A DNA stretch of 64,000 bases from Jackrogersella multiformis (Eukaryota > Ascomycota > Sordariomycetes > Xylariales > Hypoxylaceae): NCBI GenBank assembly GCA_902806575.1, contig CADCXD010000009.1, positions 2,542,001-2,606,000 of the forward strand, in the 5' to 3' direction. The number at the start of each line of letters is the position of its first letter. Positions within the stretch are counted from its first letter, which is position 1. Positions 45,499-57,272 of this stretch are shown piece by piece. The notes beneath the pieces are model-generated. The model saw nothing but the letters and a program-made list of their open reading frames with translations, was not told where the DNA came from and did not search any database. A program made the position numbers and the translations under genes.

Positions 45499-46994
45499 GT
45501 TGGCAAAGCAGTCAGTGTGCTGCTTCTGTCGACGATGTAGTTGTTTTGGCCCATAAGCTCTTGCTAGCCAATGATCCTTAGCTCACGCTCTCACAGTACT
45601 CATTCGTATAGGTAGGCACTGCTTGTAGGCAGACGTGCCTATTTAGGAAATTCTTCATGTATGCAGTCACACAGGCGTAGCGGCGGACGCTCCCCGGGTC
45701 CAATGAAGATCGAGCTGGTGATGTGAGTATGCGAGATTCGAGCTGACAGATCGTATTGTGGCGTTCAGTTATCCCTACTAGCCAGCAGCTTCACCAATAA
45801 CATTACGAGGAGACACCTTGATAGTATATCTTTGAGCGGGCGGTAAGATAAGATGACTTATATTGAGGATCTAGGTAGAAACAAATACCTAACCTAGGTA
45901 CCTTTTTCTACTTATACGCATGTATATCCCGGCTTAAACCGTGTATTATATACTTATTTTAAGTAATATGTAAGTACTCATGATATCTTAATGATTACCT
46001 ACCTAGGTAGATATGCATTTATATATTCGAGTCTCAAGTTTACTCGTAAAAGAGGGTGTAGAGGAGGGCTAAAGAACCATGCAGAAAAAGAAAGGGTTGA
46101 TGATTTATCCTTAAACCAGATAATTTTGGTCGAAATATTGCTAAGTCGTGATTAATATGTTAATCCTTCTCCTGCCTTCGATCGCCTGCTAAATGTATTA
46201 TTGTGCATTCTTTCACATATATATATACCGTCTATCAACTCTGCTTGGCCTGTTCCCAGGATTTGAGATATTAAACTGTTGTGACACCCCCCTATTGTCT
46301 CAACATTACAAGTTAACTTCACTTATAGAGGTACGCAGAAGGCCACGGTCAAGTGCCTGGTAACCAAAGTTCCAAGTTGCCCCGTCGACCTGCTGCCAGT
46401 GTTGTTGCTTGCTGCCTTGGTGCAGGCGCCCCTCATCACGTAGTCCCTCGAGGCGACCAAGTTTTTTATTCCGCGTCTCCCACACACGAACACAAAAGCC
46501 AAATCTCCTTCTGCTTTCCTTGTTTCATTCTCAACACACCCAAACAATTTGCACCTTTCCTGGAGATCTTGAATGTCATCCACATCACATCTCGACACGA
46601 CGCATACTTTTGGGAAGATTTAAGATAGGACAATCCGATACTATTCCAGCACTAACACATTGCCACCCTTACATTCTCTCACTACTTCACTCACTTTTGT
46701 CATCATCAATTTTCATTGCCAAACTTACTATATCCTCCAGCAAACACATTTGACTGTGTGTGTAGACACATCAAGATCAACCAAGCCTGTTGTTTTATTC
46801 CAAACTCAGCCACTCACCTATATCCTCACGACGTGTACCAGCTTGACAGTGTAAGATATCTCCTCTATTACTACCTTTCCAAATCACTAGTAGGCATATT
46901 ATTTTCATGAATGTATCCACTCATTGTTGTCTTATTCAACCCCTCCCAAATCTTCCAGGCTGGTTTCTTAATACTAACATCGCGTTTTTCCTAG
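45499..46994. other. Intergenic and 5' leader of the gene at 46995
   Basis: 45500-46300 is gene-free with CCTAGGTA palindromes near 45893 and 46000. From about 46300 the sequence is CT-rich, as in a fungal promoter and leader. A probable 5' UTR intron runs from GTAAGATAT at 46851 to TTTTTCCTAG at 46994, directly before the ATG at 46995. Confidence 0.55.
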
Positions 46995-47444
46995 ATGTCT
47001 TCCAAGAATACTGAAACCGCCGTCGGTGGCGAGACTGACTTGCAGCTCCCCACGCAGACGGAGTGGAAGTTGATCGACTTAATCTTTAAGAACTGCCCAA
47101 TTACAGCTAAGCCTGTCGCCATGGACTGGAATCACGTACTCAAGGAATCCGGGTTGAAGACTATTCCCTCACTTAGAGAACGATACCGCCAAATATCCAA
47201 GAAATACGAGTGGTTTGAACGTTCAACTCCGTTGTCGCCTACTGCCAAGAATAGATCAATTTCTCAGACTCCGGCTACCCCTCTGCCAAAAGAGAAGGGC
47301 CTTAATAGCAGTGACCGGGAGACGGACGCTAAGAGCACCGCCTCCTCTAAGAAGCGCAAGATCAGGAAGGCGGGAGGAGTGATGAAAGGCAAGAAGGTCT
47401 TGTCACGGGTATCCAAGATCGATGATGACCTCGATGAGGCGTAG
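46995..47444 (+). CDS. Small basic protein, possible Myb/SANT-like fold
   Basis: One exon encodes 149 residues. The N-terminal half has aromatic residues at spacing close to a Myb/SANT repeat: Trp24 in TEWKLIDLIF, Trp45 in MDWNHVLKES and Tyr64 in SLRERYRQISKKYEWF. The C-terminal half is Ser/Lys-rich with clusters such as SSKKRKIRKAGG and KGKKVLSR, which look like nuclear localisation signals, and it ends in an acidic DDDLDEA. This suggests a small DNA- or chromatin-associated protein, but I cannot name a family. The start is the first ATG after a likely 5' UTR intron whose acceptor is the TAG directly before it. Confidence 0.75.
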   Translation: MSSKNTETAVGGETDLQLPTQTEWKLIDLIFKNCPITAKPVAMDWNHVLKESGLKTIPSLRERYRQISKKYEWFERSTPLSPTAKNRSISQTPATPLPKEKGLNSSDRETDAKSTASSKKRKIRKAGGVMKGKKVLSRVSKIDDDLDEA

Positions 47445-49210
47445 ATCATCCGAGATATTTACGCTCGGCCCGTTGGGGGGATTCTGGACGATCTCATTTG
47501 TTTTACACTGCGTTACTTCGTTTTGTTATTGTGCTCATGTTAGGTGGATAGGGCTCATGATTTACGACCATCATGGAGAACTCGCGCCAAAACGATTAGG
47601 GCCACCCCCTATTCCCCTTTCATTTCACTCTTTACTTTAACATCTCGGGTTACCTAACCTAGCTACTTACAGCACAGCTGGTATTATGGCGGAGGAAAAG
47701 ATTCTTATAATCTAATCTCAGAACATGTAGTTGCGAATACGATGACTTAATCATGAATCTTATTGGTTACCTGGGTAATCTATGTGTGCTTAAGTAATAA
47801 TTAAGACCTACTCCCCCTTAATTGTACTTCCATCAACAGTTACCTTCTTTATGATACCAGGGGCAACGTCTATATTATTCTTTAGTAATCTTACGTAGCC
47901 TTCCTATCTTAATAATTTTCAATATTTAAACTTTTGTATTTTATCGGTACGTTAGAATTTAACATAGACAGATGCCTACCTAGGTAATCAACCGTTGACA
48001 ATCCATAACATAACCCATTACAAACCAACTATCGTAGGATATATAAATCCCGGATTCAATCAAAAATTGTATATTTAAACGTAGCATAAAATAATAAATG
48101 CGTGTCATTCCCGTAAAAGCTGAACATGATGTACCCATTTTACATACCACCAAAAGTCCACTTTGTGTTATCCTTACCTACCTAAGGTAGCCATAGGTTC
48201 TCCACGCAAGCTTGTTACCTATAGATGAATAACACTTAATTATATTAAAATGCGATAAATTTCATATCATCACGTTACTTAGTTGAAAAACTACCATCTT
48301 GTGAAATTTTGCTAATTTTTTGTCCAATAATTTGGTCTCAGATTCCTTAGAGATCTGTATTACAATATTAAGGGGTAATTAGCAGGATTTTCCCATTTCA
48401 ACCCATTTTTGCGCATGAAGATTTAATCTAATTCTAGCTACTCGACCGAAGTGCCATGGAATTTGTATGTGATTGTGACCATGTTGCAGCTACTATTAGT
48501 GGCGATGAAGTTTTTTCTTGCATTAGCAAGGCGCCAGTGGCGACATGCCAATATAACACACATCTAATACACACCATCACCCAACCTTTAAAGAAGTCCT
48601 CTCGATTATAAATATCGTATCAAAGTTGAGTTTATGTTAAGCAAGATTTAAGAATTCGAGGCCAATCCATGTCCATCGTTAGATAAGTAGATCAGTTGAA
48701 ACTGAAGGTGTATTACCTAAAAACCTAAGTCAGTGAGGCAGTTTCAACTCTAGGTCAGGCGGATGTACGATGAGGTACCTAACCTAGGTAGAAGATCATG
48801 CAGTGATCCGCTTTCGTGGATAATGCCCAATAAGGTAAACGTGGGAGGGAAACTGCCAGCAGACCAGCCAGGCTCGCAATCATACGTTAGAAACTCGGAG
48901 TGTGCTCATTAATTGGAGCATACAACCTCATAGGATAGGTTAGATGTCGTAAATCCCTGACTAATAGTATATGTACCATGGCAAACATTCCAATATTTCT
49001 TTCGATAGTTATAAAGAGGCTACCAAGAATGCCACATGCTGTCCCCGCATCTTCCTGCATAGCACTCTGAAGTCATAGGAAACAGTCCAGACATTTCGGA
49101 TCCGTTCTTATACTGCATAAAACCATTCACCGTGACGTATCTCCTCTTCTCTCATCATATCTTTCATTACTACAATCATTTCCGAAGACTCGGATCCAGA
49201 GTCGACTAAG
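47445..49210. other. Intergenic, no gene seen
   Basis: About 1.8 kb of AT-leaning sequence with a few CCTAGGTA motifs (47977, 48180, 48780). No open frame with recognisable features and no RNA gene was seen. Confidence 0.55.
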
Positions 49211-49450
49211 ATGTCCGGCGGTGAAAAAAACAGCTCCAGCTCCACGAGCAAGAGGAGAAGCGGTAGCGGTAACCTCAGTTTGATGATCAGTAGCCAACAG
49301 AACCGCGACCAGCAAGACTCCAATGGACACAGCAACGGTGGGCCGAACAGCAACATCCGTTACAGTGTCGGTCCTGATGTGGACGACGACCTCATCTTCC
49401 AAATCGACGACATAGAACTAAATGACGGGGGTGGCCAAGGCAAGAAATAG
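49211..49450 (+). CDS. Small hydrophilic hypothetical protein
   Basis: A 79-residue frame begins MSGGEKNSSSSTSKRR and is Ser/Asn/Gly-rich, then turns acidic in GPDVDDDLIFQIDDIELND before ending GGGQGKK. The ATG lies in ACTAAGATGTCC, a good start context, and the CT-rich upstream sequence resembles a fungal leader. The composition suggests a disordered protein with a short acidic motif. No family is recognised. Antisense open frames over the same bases are hydrophobic shadows. It could be a real small gene or chance. Confidence 0.4.
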   Translation: MSGGEKNSSSSTSKRRSGSGNLSLMISSQQNRDQQDSNGHSNGGPNSNIRYSVGPDVDDDLIFQIDDIELNDGGGQGKK

Positions 49451-49903
49451 CCTGGAACGCAATACGACAAGTCATATGCTTGTTGGAGATTCTTGAGAGC
49501 GACCAAAAGCTACTAAAGTAGAAGGGAAGATAAAAGGGGCGGGATGTGGAAAAGGAGCTAGAATAGGAAGCGAAAATTTGTTATCACAGCGTGTTTGTGA
49601 GCTTCTTTTCAAGGCGAGCATGGCGTCGGGAAGGTCTTTTCTTAATATTTTACACCCGTGGCATTACTTGTGACAGTTATGGTGCGACCGATCGCCAAGG
49701 AATCGAGAGATAAACCAAGCTGCCAGGACGAACCACTCGCAAGTTAATCCCCTTATTAATATTATTTTTTTCTCGGGAGCTCAGGAGGATTTCAGAACTG
49801 AGACCTTTAATAGCAGAACAGATAGGAGTTCAAAGTTTTGATTTACTATTTACAAGAAAATTCAGTTTCGTGTGTGGTCTACTAACATGAAACCCAACAC
49901 CTT
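49451..49903. other. Intergenic, 3' side of SET gene
   Basis: 453 bases between the small frame and the stop of the SET-domain gene. No feature beyond probable 3' untranslated sequence is seen. Confidence 0.5.
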
Positions 49904-51356
49904 TCATACATACTCCTTTCCACGCAAGTTCTCCAAAAATAAGGTAGCACTCTTGGTACGTTCATGATCATGCCCGGCATAATGTTTCAACTCTTTCACA
50001 GCGAGCTCCCCGTATTTCTTAGCCATTAAGAGTTCACCCATGCTAGAGTAGACGTCTGCAACAATGGTATAAAAATCGCCCACCTGAGCCGATAATGACT
50101 CCTTTTCGCATAGGTCAAGTATCTCGTCGACTCTTTTATTAATCGCTGAGTGTTTCTGTACCTCTGGCAGGTCTAGCTCTGCGAGTAGGTCCTGTATTCG
50201 ATTCCGGCGGCGATCTGATACCGCGGTATCGTCCGGGGAAGTACATAGAGAGCATGTGCAGTTAAACCCCCATTCTCGGATAAGAGTCTGGCGTTGCTCG
50301 AATAGAAGATTCAGAGGTAAATCTATTTATCTATTAGATATTGCAGTCCAAATTCCTGTTAGCTAGGGAGAACTTACAGCTAAATGTCAGTTCCTCGCCC
50401 GGTTCGATGTTCCTATATGCTACCACCTCCATGCCCAAAGTCGTGGATGAGAACCGACTGAACATACTGAAAAGAAATTAGTGATTCCATCCCCCCTGAA
50501 GTTCATCAAAGTTGTATACGTACTTTGGTTTGCACGCATGGTTGATCCTCTACGTAAACCAGACGAGTCAGCACTAGTGCCCATGATATATTCGCATTCC
50601 TTTACTTACCGACACGTCGATATACAACCCCGAATGGTCTACACCATTTACCAGCACCCCAAACGCATTTGTGTTGACAATATCGTCGATGATGTATCCT
50701 CCCTTAGAATGCGCCAGCTTCAACATCTGCAGACCATCATTTGAAGGCAGCTGTACTGCGGCCCGGTGAAGTAACTTCATGACCTCTTGATGTTTCCAGG
50801 GCCTAGGATCCAAAATCCGAACGATGACAGGATGTCTGAGCATGACCACTTCGTCCTTGCGGATCGTACGGTTCGCAACGACGCCCATTCCTTTGTCTTT
50901 GAGGTCTATAACTTCGTACGGAGGCGGATCAGACACGGCCAGTGGAATGCCTCTTGCCCATTCTTCCCACCTTGGATCCGGGTCCTCAAGGACGTTGATA
51001 CCAGCAGCGGCTATCTCCGGGGTGGTGATGAAGCTTATGCCTGTTTCTCCCCGTAGCCTGGCGTAAGTGAACACGCATAGCTTGGAGCCCGTCGCCTCCT
51101 CAGGTTCTATGCATACCGGAGGAAACGTCCATGGTTTCCAAGATCGCCTTTCAAATGCAGTCTCGTCGTCAACAGGAAGCGGGCACGTGGCTTCTGTTTT
51201 CAGGGGGTTCAAAGGGCCTGCAGGATTAGAACTGCAATTGCTAGACGGCTCGAAGTTGTAAGCCTTAAGCCAATCAGGTATCTCGGCTTTTTGAGCCTCA
51301 CAAGATGCATATCCAAGCCAGAGGGCCAAAACCAGTACATAATCCATCATATCCAA
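49904..51356 (-). CDS. SET-domain protein with apparent signal peptide
   Basis: Four exons on the minus strand, 51356-50610, 50549-50524, 50466-50378 and 50322-49904, give 426 residues. The SET fold is visible: YEVIDLKDKGMGVVANRTI at its start, VNTNAFG, then RINHACKPNM (the N-H-x-C-x-P-N signature, carried by the tiny 26-nt exon 2) and RNIEPGEELTFSY. The last Tyr is formed across the exon 3/4 junction. A post-SET-like Cys cluster WGFNCTCSLC follows, then a helical C-terminus. SET enzymes transfer methyl groups to lysine. The unusual part is the N-terminus: the first residues (MDMMDYVLVLALWLGYASCE) look like a cleaved signal peptide, followed by a Cys-containing region. Fungal SET proteins of this layout exist, but their substrates are unknown to me. 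The gene is divergent from the phosphotransferase gene. Confidence 0.92.
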
Positions 51357-51788
51357 GTGTAATATGGTAGTGGTAGCAAAGAAGATGACCGGTGACTTCG
51401 TTCACTGGCAATAAATGGAACAAGCGAGCAGCACCTGATTTTCACAATTAAATATTATTTATAAGCGAGCCTGCCTTAAAAAGTAACGACCTGCAAATCC
51501 CACTGGCGGCTAAATTCTATACCTATTAACTCATTTATGCCCGAGTTTATCGAGGGTTATTATGTCTACATAGTTTTTTTTCCCGGTATGCTCGAGTTTA
51601 CGAAGGGTTATTATACTATTTACTTTCTCAATCAAGACAACATTTATTAGGAAAAAAACCACGACACAATAACCCCTTGTAAACTCGGGCAATCGGAGAT
51701 TATTCTTCCTTACCGCTTGTTAAGACGCCAACTATTTCATTCCATCATTTCAACAAAACAGTGTTCGATTCGACGCTACTTTGCTACC
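51357..51788. promoter_or_regulatory. Divergent promoter region with three copies of a 23-25 bp repeat
   Basis: The gap between the divergently transcribed SET and phosphotransferase genes contains GCCCGAGTTTATCGAGGGTT (51539 on), a direct copy GCTCGAGTTTACGAAGGGTT (51590 on) and an inverted copy ending AAACTCGGGC (51668-51690). Their position between two start codons suggests binding sites or a small foldback element; the role is inferred from position only. Confidence 0.5.
51539..51690. repeat. Two direct and one inverted copy of a 23-25 bp motif
   Basis: Copies lie at 51539-51563, 51590-51614 and, inverted, at 51668-51690. The shared core is CGAGTTTA followed by a short variable part and GGGTTATT. 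Confidence 0.8.
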
Positions 51789-52917
51789 ATGTCTACCTAT
51801 CCAGAATATTCCTTGGATGTTGCAATTGCAGGTTTCTTCTCACAGACGTCTTCAACTCGTGAAGCATGTGATATTAAGGCTAAAGACCTTGTTAGGGGGG
51901 AAGTTGTGCCTGTGGCCGTGCAGGGCAACTGCAGCTACTCGGTCTACGCTGGACCTGAATTCGAATTCGTTGTCCAGTTCCGTCTCAAGTCTTTGATGCT
52001 TAAATTAGAGATTGTGGCTCTAGCGCGAGAAATATATGGCCTCCTAGCCCCGAACGCTTCATTCCACGGACAGTTGGGAGACGATGGCAAAGAACCCCTT
52101 TTCGTCTATGTTATGAACCGGATACAGGGTATCAGCTATCTGGACTTTGTTCTTGCAAATAGCTTCCCTGAAAATTCGGACGAGAACTTCTTTTGGCGAA
52201 AAACGCTGATGTCGGACGTAGCACGGTATAGTTCTCCCCCCTTCTTCCCTTATACTTTGAATCGCACCATAAAGATGCCTTTACATTTGAAAGAAAATGC
52301 TGATTGATTACAGCTTTTTGGCACTCTCCTGGAAAGCCCCTCAAGAGGTCGATTCAGATTACCGCGAGAATATACGTCGAACATATTCCAAGGATCTGCA
52401 GCTGTTACTTCACTGTCTACCACCACGCTTTCATAAGATTATACAGAAATGCCTTAGTTCAATGGAGGCAATCCTCTCTCTGCCTATGGTTCTTCTCCAT
52501 CGCGATTTTAGCATTTGTAATATTATGGTCGATGGGACATCTTGTCGCCTGACCGGTATTATTGACTGGGCAGAAGCTGAAATATGCCCCTTTGGCCAGA
52601 ACCTTCATTCCCTACAAGCTCTTACGGGTACACTTCACCTCAAAAATGGGTGGAGGCGATACGAAGGTTACGAGGCTCTGCAGCACACGTTTTGGAGCAC
52701 ATTCCAAGACGAGGTGGGAGACCTATCTGCAGAGACCATGGAGACTATCAAGACAGCCAGGATTATGGGCTCACTACTGTCTCGTGGCTTCACGAAACGA
52801 CTCGCAAACATGCCACGGGCCACCCCCATCCGTGAAGATGAGACGGGACGTTACAATATGCTATTTCTAGACGGTTTTCTTGTCAATCCGACTACAAGGT
52901 TCGATGACCTCAATTGA
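51789..52917 (+). CDS. Phosphotransferase (APH/choline kinase-like) family protein
   Basis: Two exons, 51789-52225 and 52314-52917, encode 346 residues. The catalytic loop of the aminoglycoside phosphotransferase-like fold is present as VLLHRDFSICNIMVD (His, Asp and Asn), followed by the metal-binding LTGIIDWAEAEICPFG. The N-lobe is represented by VVQFRLKSLMLKLEIVALA, where an ATP-contacting Lys would be expected, and FVYVMNRIQGISYLDF as the hinge. Fungal genomes hold many such proteins of unknown substrate; most are not antibiotic resistance genes. The ATG at 51789 (TACCATGTC) is the first in frame. Confidence 0.9.
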
Positions 52918-53011
52918 CCGATGTTATTTAGAAATTAGAGGAGTCGGAGGCACCTCGTACCCCTACCCCATACCTAGCCAACACACTAAACACCACACCT
53001 CACCCCCCTAA

Positions 53012-54631
53012 TCACAACAGGTCCTTCAACTCCATCATCGGCCAATACCTTCTCTGCGCCACATCCGGGACGTCCCTATCCCAAGCCCACCTCGCGCGCA
53101 GCTCCGGCTCCAGCGCGCCTTCCAGCATGCTTACGACGTAGGAGCCGATGATGGGGAAGAACTTCCAACCGTGGAACGAGCCGCACGTGGCGACGTAAAG
53201 CCCCTTGGCCGCCGCATGTGGTGAGATGATGAAGTCTTCCGTCGGCGTGAAGGCTTCCCTGGTGAGGGTCGGTTGGTCAGTATGTAGTATGTACCTGGGG
53301 AGTACAGGCGTACATGCTAGGGGTGGAAAGGACAATAGGAAAAGAAGAAATTAAAATAAAGTAAAATAAAATACACGAGGAAGAGACAGCCCTACCAGCA
53401 TATGCGATGTTCCTTAATCTCCCACGACTCCCCACGCTTCCCGAACGTAGCTCTGTTGGCGAATTCGACGTCCTTGACGAGGGTATCCGAGACCGCCCAT
53501 TGCGCGTAGTCCTTGTGTGCAGGGGGCGCCGAGATCCGGCGGCCCGAGGGCATCGTCTGCGTGTTTCTGAACAGCGTCTGTCCCCACCATTTCAGCTTCT
53601 TGTCATCGGTGAGCGGCACGGTGCCGTTGCTCGCGCCTACGGATGAACAGGTAGATAATCAGTTTCTTCTTCTTTCTTCAAACAGATTACCGATACCTAT
53701 AAATTATGCCAACTCCCAAGTCTGTAACCTAGAGGTAAACATGTTTCTCCTAAGGTGAATCGTGCTAGAAAACAGAAAACAGAAACGACAGGAGGTAAAA
53801 AAAAGGAGCCAGCCCACCTCTCCCCGGCGGATTCTCCTGGATGCAAACCGGCATGTCCTCGAACGCCTTCGCGGTCTCGTCATCCAGCCGCGCCAGCCCG
53901 GTCGTCACCCCCGCCGCGGCCATCCTCTCCCCGGCGAGAAAGTCCTCTCGCCCCGTAGCCTCGGCGACCGCGTCCAGGAGCTTCGGCGTAAAAGCCCCCG
54001 TCGACAGTACCGTATGCGTAGCCTCGTACCTCCCTCCACCTGCCGTCAAAACTCCAACACACTCCCCGTCCTCGCCCAGCACCAGCCCCTCCACCTCCGC
54101 CTTCACAAACCGCACCCCCAGCTCCACCGCCCTCCTCGTCACCGCCCTCAGCGCGCCCTTCGCATCCGCCCACCCGCTCGTGCGGTTAATCAGCACGTTC
54201 TGCACGCCAGTATAATCCGCCTCGTCGAACATACCAGCGTGCCTCTCCTTGGCCTCGGCGACCGGCAGCGGGCCCAGCCCGGCGGTGTCGCGGCCGAGCT
54301 TGGCGTAGTTATCGACGACCTCTTGTGCGAGGCCGGAGCGGCTAATCCAGTAGACGCCGGTCTGGCGGAAGAAGGGGGCCCACAGGGGGTCGGCGCGCCA
54401 GACGTCCTGGGCCTCGAGCGCGAGCCGGCAGTACAGCGGGTCGCTGTAGTCGGCGCGCACGACCTTGTTCCAGTCCCAGGACGCGGCCACGCGGCGCGCG
54501 TCGTCGGGGCCGTCGCGGTCCATCAGCGTCACGGACGCGCCCGGGAATTTGGTGATCAGGTGAAGCGCGGTCGAGGTCCCGAATACGCCGGCCCCGACGA
54601 TGATGTATGACGGGGACTGGCTCGATGCCAT
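53012..54631 (-). CDS. FAD-dependent amine oxidase, sarcosine/fructosyl-amino-acid oxidase type
   Basis: Three exons on the minus strand, 54631-53818, 53636-53396 and 53258-53012, give 433 residues. The N-terminal dinucleotide fold is clear (YIIVGAGVFGTSTALHL, then Asp in LMDRDG). The core has SWDWNKVVRADYSDPLY and QTGVYWIS. The segment RICWEAFTPTEDFIISPH carries the Cys that in monomeric sarcosine oxidase and fructosyl amino acid oxidases binds FAD covalently; its codon neighbour (Trp) is made across the exon 2/3 junction. GSFHGWKFFPIIG closes the flavin site. Enzymes of this family oxidise secondary amines such as sarcosine, pipecolate or glycated amino acids, giving hydrogen peroxide. The exact substrate cannot be told. 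The gene is notably GC-rich. No typical peroxisomal tripeptide is seen at the end (KDLL). Confidence 0.92.
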
Positions 54632-55992
54632 TATGGCGTGTCTAGATTTAAAACCACGATTCTGCACTAAGCAGTTTATCGAATTAGTTTATATGGGATG
54701 GAGATATATAAGTTCGATGTTGTTTTCCTTTAGTTGTATTATGAGATAGTTCTCTGGTTCTCTGTATAGGTAATAGCATCATTAGTGTCAACCCTACCTG
54801 CCCCTCAGTGCCTATGATATTATGCCTCCGATTCCAGGTCCGAGATCGCGATTGGCCGCGTTATAGCAACCCCGGATACACAAAGTAGGTAGGCAGTATC
54901 TTAGCCAATCTTTAGAGATTGTCTTTTGTTACCTAATTAAGTATATTTGAATTTGGTCTCGATTTTTCATAATTTATCTAAACGTACTTAGAATAAAGGG
55001 GCTCATTAAGTACACACTTTTCGTAGTTATTAAGACTGATATGACTCTAGACGTAATAGCGGCCCCAATATGCCGTCTTAGTATATCGAGCTGTTTGCGT
55101 GAACACAAGCCGAATAATACACGATTAACTACTCGTCTGACCCCTTTATCTATCATGGGAAAGTAGGAGCTCTCGTGACGCATCATCAAACGTCACGAAA
55201 GACGATTGATGACTAGTGCCCTAAAGACACGGAACTGTGGCTTGATGAATACTTTCCTTCATCCGACACCACTGAATAATGTCTTGAAAAATTGATCGGT
55301 CACGGTGTAAACAATAGGTACATATACCTGCTAGACTGGACTTCTTATTGCACCCGATGTTGCATAAGCCCTCGGACCGCTAAGACGATGGTCTAACGGT
55401 AAGGCCTTCGAAGGATTTCGTTTCGTTATTGCATATTAATTAAAAGATGCAGATACATAAGTAGTAGCATCTCCGTGTCGCCCTATCATATCGTAAGCTC
55501 GGGATTGCCCCTATCCTTTGGGTATCGTCTCCACGTACTATCGAACTTTCTATATATTTCCGTATTTTGTCATTTTGACCATGCCACGAAAACAGATACA
55601 GACCAAGCTCGCATTCGATATTCTTTCTTCCAGCCTTCTGGATTTCTAGTTCTTTCGTTTCTGCTCTAGGTCGCCGATAAAGGGAAGATACCAATCATTT
55701 CTTCGGAATGCCTCTCATTGCTGTTGACCAGTAACCGATAGGAGGAAATGGCGGGATGAAAGTAAGCGAGAAGAAATGACAAGAACCTAAGGGCTCTTCG
55801 GCTCGAGAAAGTCCTGGGTTTATTCCTTCGAACAAGTCGAATTTCGAATAAGACAGAAATCTCAGAATGCCATAGGCCGTGATGAACAGAGCCACGAGAA
55901 CAGTGTCCATCGACAATAGTTGTAACTCATCCATCGTGCAAACCCAAGGAAGGCAAGTAGCCGCGCGACTCAAGGCACAACCAGTCGGCACC
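54632..55992. other. Intergenic between FAD oxidase and POP7
   Basis: No gene is supported. An open frame at 55695-55991 on the minus strand directly follows the POP7 stop codon and is probably its 3' untranslated region. 54660-54960 is the promoter of the FAD oxidase gene. Confidence 0.5.
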
Positions 55993-56654
55993 TCACCTCA
56001 ACTTAATCGAAGCCTCCAGCGAACTCAACATCCTAACCCTCTCCTCGCCCTCGCCGCCCCACTCCTCCTCTCCCTCCTGTATGACATCGTCCACGGCGCC
56101 CACGCTCCCCGTCTTCAGCTGGACCACGCAATCGCCCTGCTTCTGGAAAAACAGCGCGACCTCGGTAACCTTCTGTATGGCGCGCCCCGTACCCAGGACC
56201 ACGACCTCACCGGCGTCCTCGAGCCCTATGCCGCTACCGCTGCCGCTATTTCTTGAGGACTGCTGCTGGATGGCGCGGATCCGCTCGTCCAGCGACGCGT
56301 TCTTGTTGGCGGCGAGCTTGTTCGTAAATGCCTTGCTCGACGCCGATGCTTCGCGCAGGTTCTTGTCGAGCTGCTTGCGCACGCGCGTGGTTACGGACCG
56401 GAAGGGTGTCTTGGCCGTGATGTAGATGCGCTTTTCCGCGCGCGTGGAGGGGGTGCGCGTGGGGATGGGACGTCTTCGGACTGTGGCTCCTAGATGGTTG
56501 TTAGTTATTACTACAACCTAGTACCCTAGGTAGGTAAGATGAATTAGGTAAAATCGAATATGACACCTTTTGGTACAGCAGGGAGCTTTGTTGATTTCGA
56601 GGTGTCTTTAGGTGGACATGAAGGGGCTTCCGGTGTCGTGTCGGTAGTGGCCAT
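55993..56654 (-). CDS. POP7: RNase P/MRP subunit Pop7 (Rpp20), Alba-like
   Basis: Two exons on the minus strand, 56654-56567 and 56489-55993, give 194 residues. The Alba-type core is clear: RAEKRIYITAKTPFRSVTTR, then a helix with VRKQLDKNL, and GEVVVLGTGRAIQKVTEVAL with FFQKQGDCVVQLKTGSV, the hallmark order of Pop7/Rpp20. After these comes the family's acidic end of the fold, VDDVIQEGEEE. Pop7 binds the P3 arm of RNase P and RNase MRP RNA together with Pop6 or Rpp25 and acts in tRNA and rRNA processing in the nucleus. The N-terminal 30 residues are low-complexity. A fungal insert rich in Ser, Asn and Gly (SRNSGSGSGIG) precedes the second strand. Confidence 0.92.
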
Positions 56655-57272
56655 AGTTGCCTCTATAGTTAAATTGAGGTGGGACTAGTGGTTGAAAGCT
56701 GTGTATAGACTCCCCGCATCGCCTCCTATAAACAAGGATATGAACAATATAGTGACATATAATGGATGTTGTTTTGTTAATAATTCAGGCAGCCAGATAT
56801 TCTTCTTCCGATTGAAGTAAACTGTACTAGCACTGGCTAGCAAAGCTAAATATAGTGGGATAAAACTATAATATATACTCACTCACCCGTTAATTGCGAA
56901 AGTAAAATGACGTGGGGTACAGAGTAAATACAGTGGGCTTAGCAGAAAGGATAAAAGAGACCCACTATCACACCGTTATCGCTACCTAGGTAGGTACACT
57001 AGAAGAGCTTACCCCTAGCTTTCCCGTCGTCGCCGCCTACCCAATCAAATCCTAGAATCTTCCATCTACACTACATCACCACCTGCAGTGTCGAACTTTT
57101 AAGCTCCCCACTTGTATCCGCCTGAAGCTACTTTCCCTAAACCGTACTTTATATTCCTACCTGGTATATATCTCCAACAACCAGGCTACAACTTAGTAGC
57201 TCTCAGACCAGGCCTACGACACCTCGCGATATCACCAGAATGGGCTGTTGAAATGCGGCTGCCTATGCCACA
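56655..57272. promoter_or_regulatory. Divergent promoter of POP7 and RAV2
   Basis: 618 bases separate the two start codons, which point away from each other. A CCTAGGTAGGTA motif lies at about 56986. An open frame on the minus strand (56685-56882) is hydrophobic and AT-rich and is not called. No further site is recognised. Confidence 0.5.

Noticed and set aside
55695..55991. 98-codon frame on the minus strand directly after POP7
   Set aside because: It sits in the expected 3' untranslated region of POP7 and has no recognisable features.
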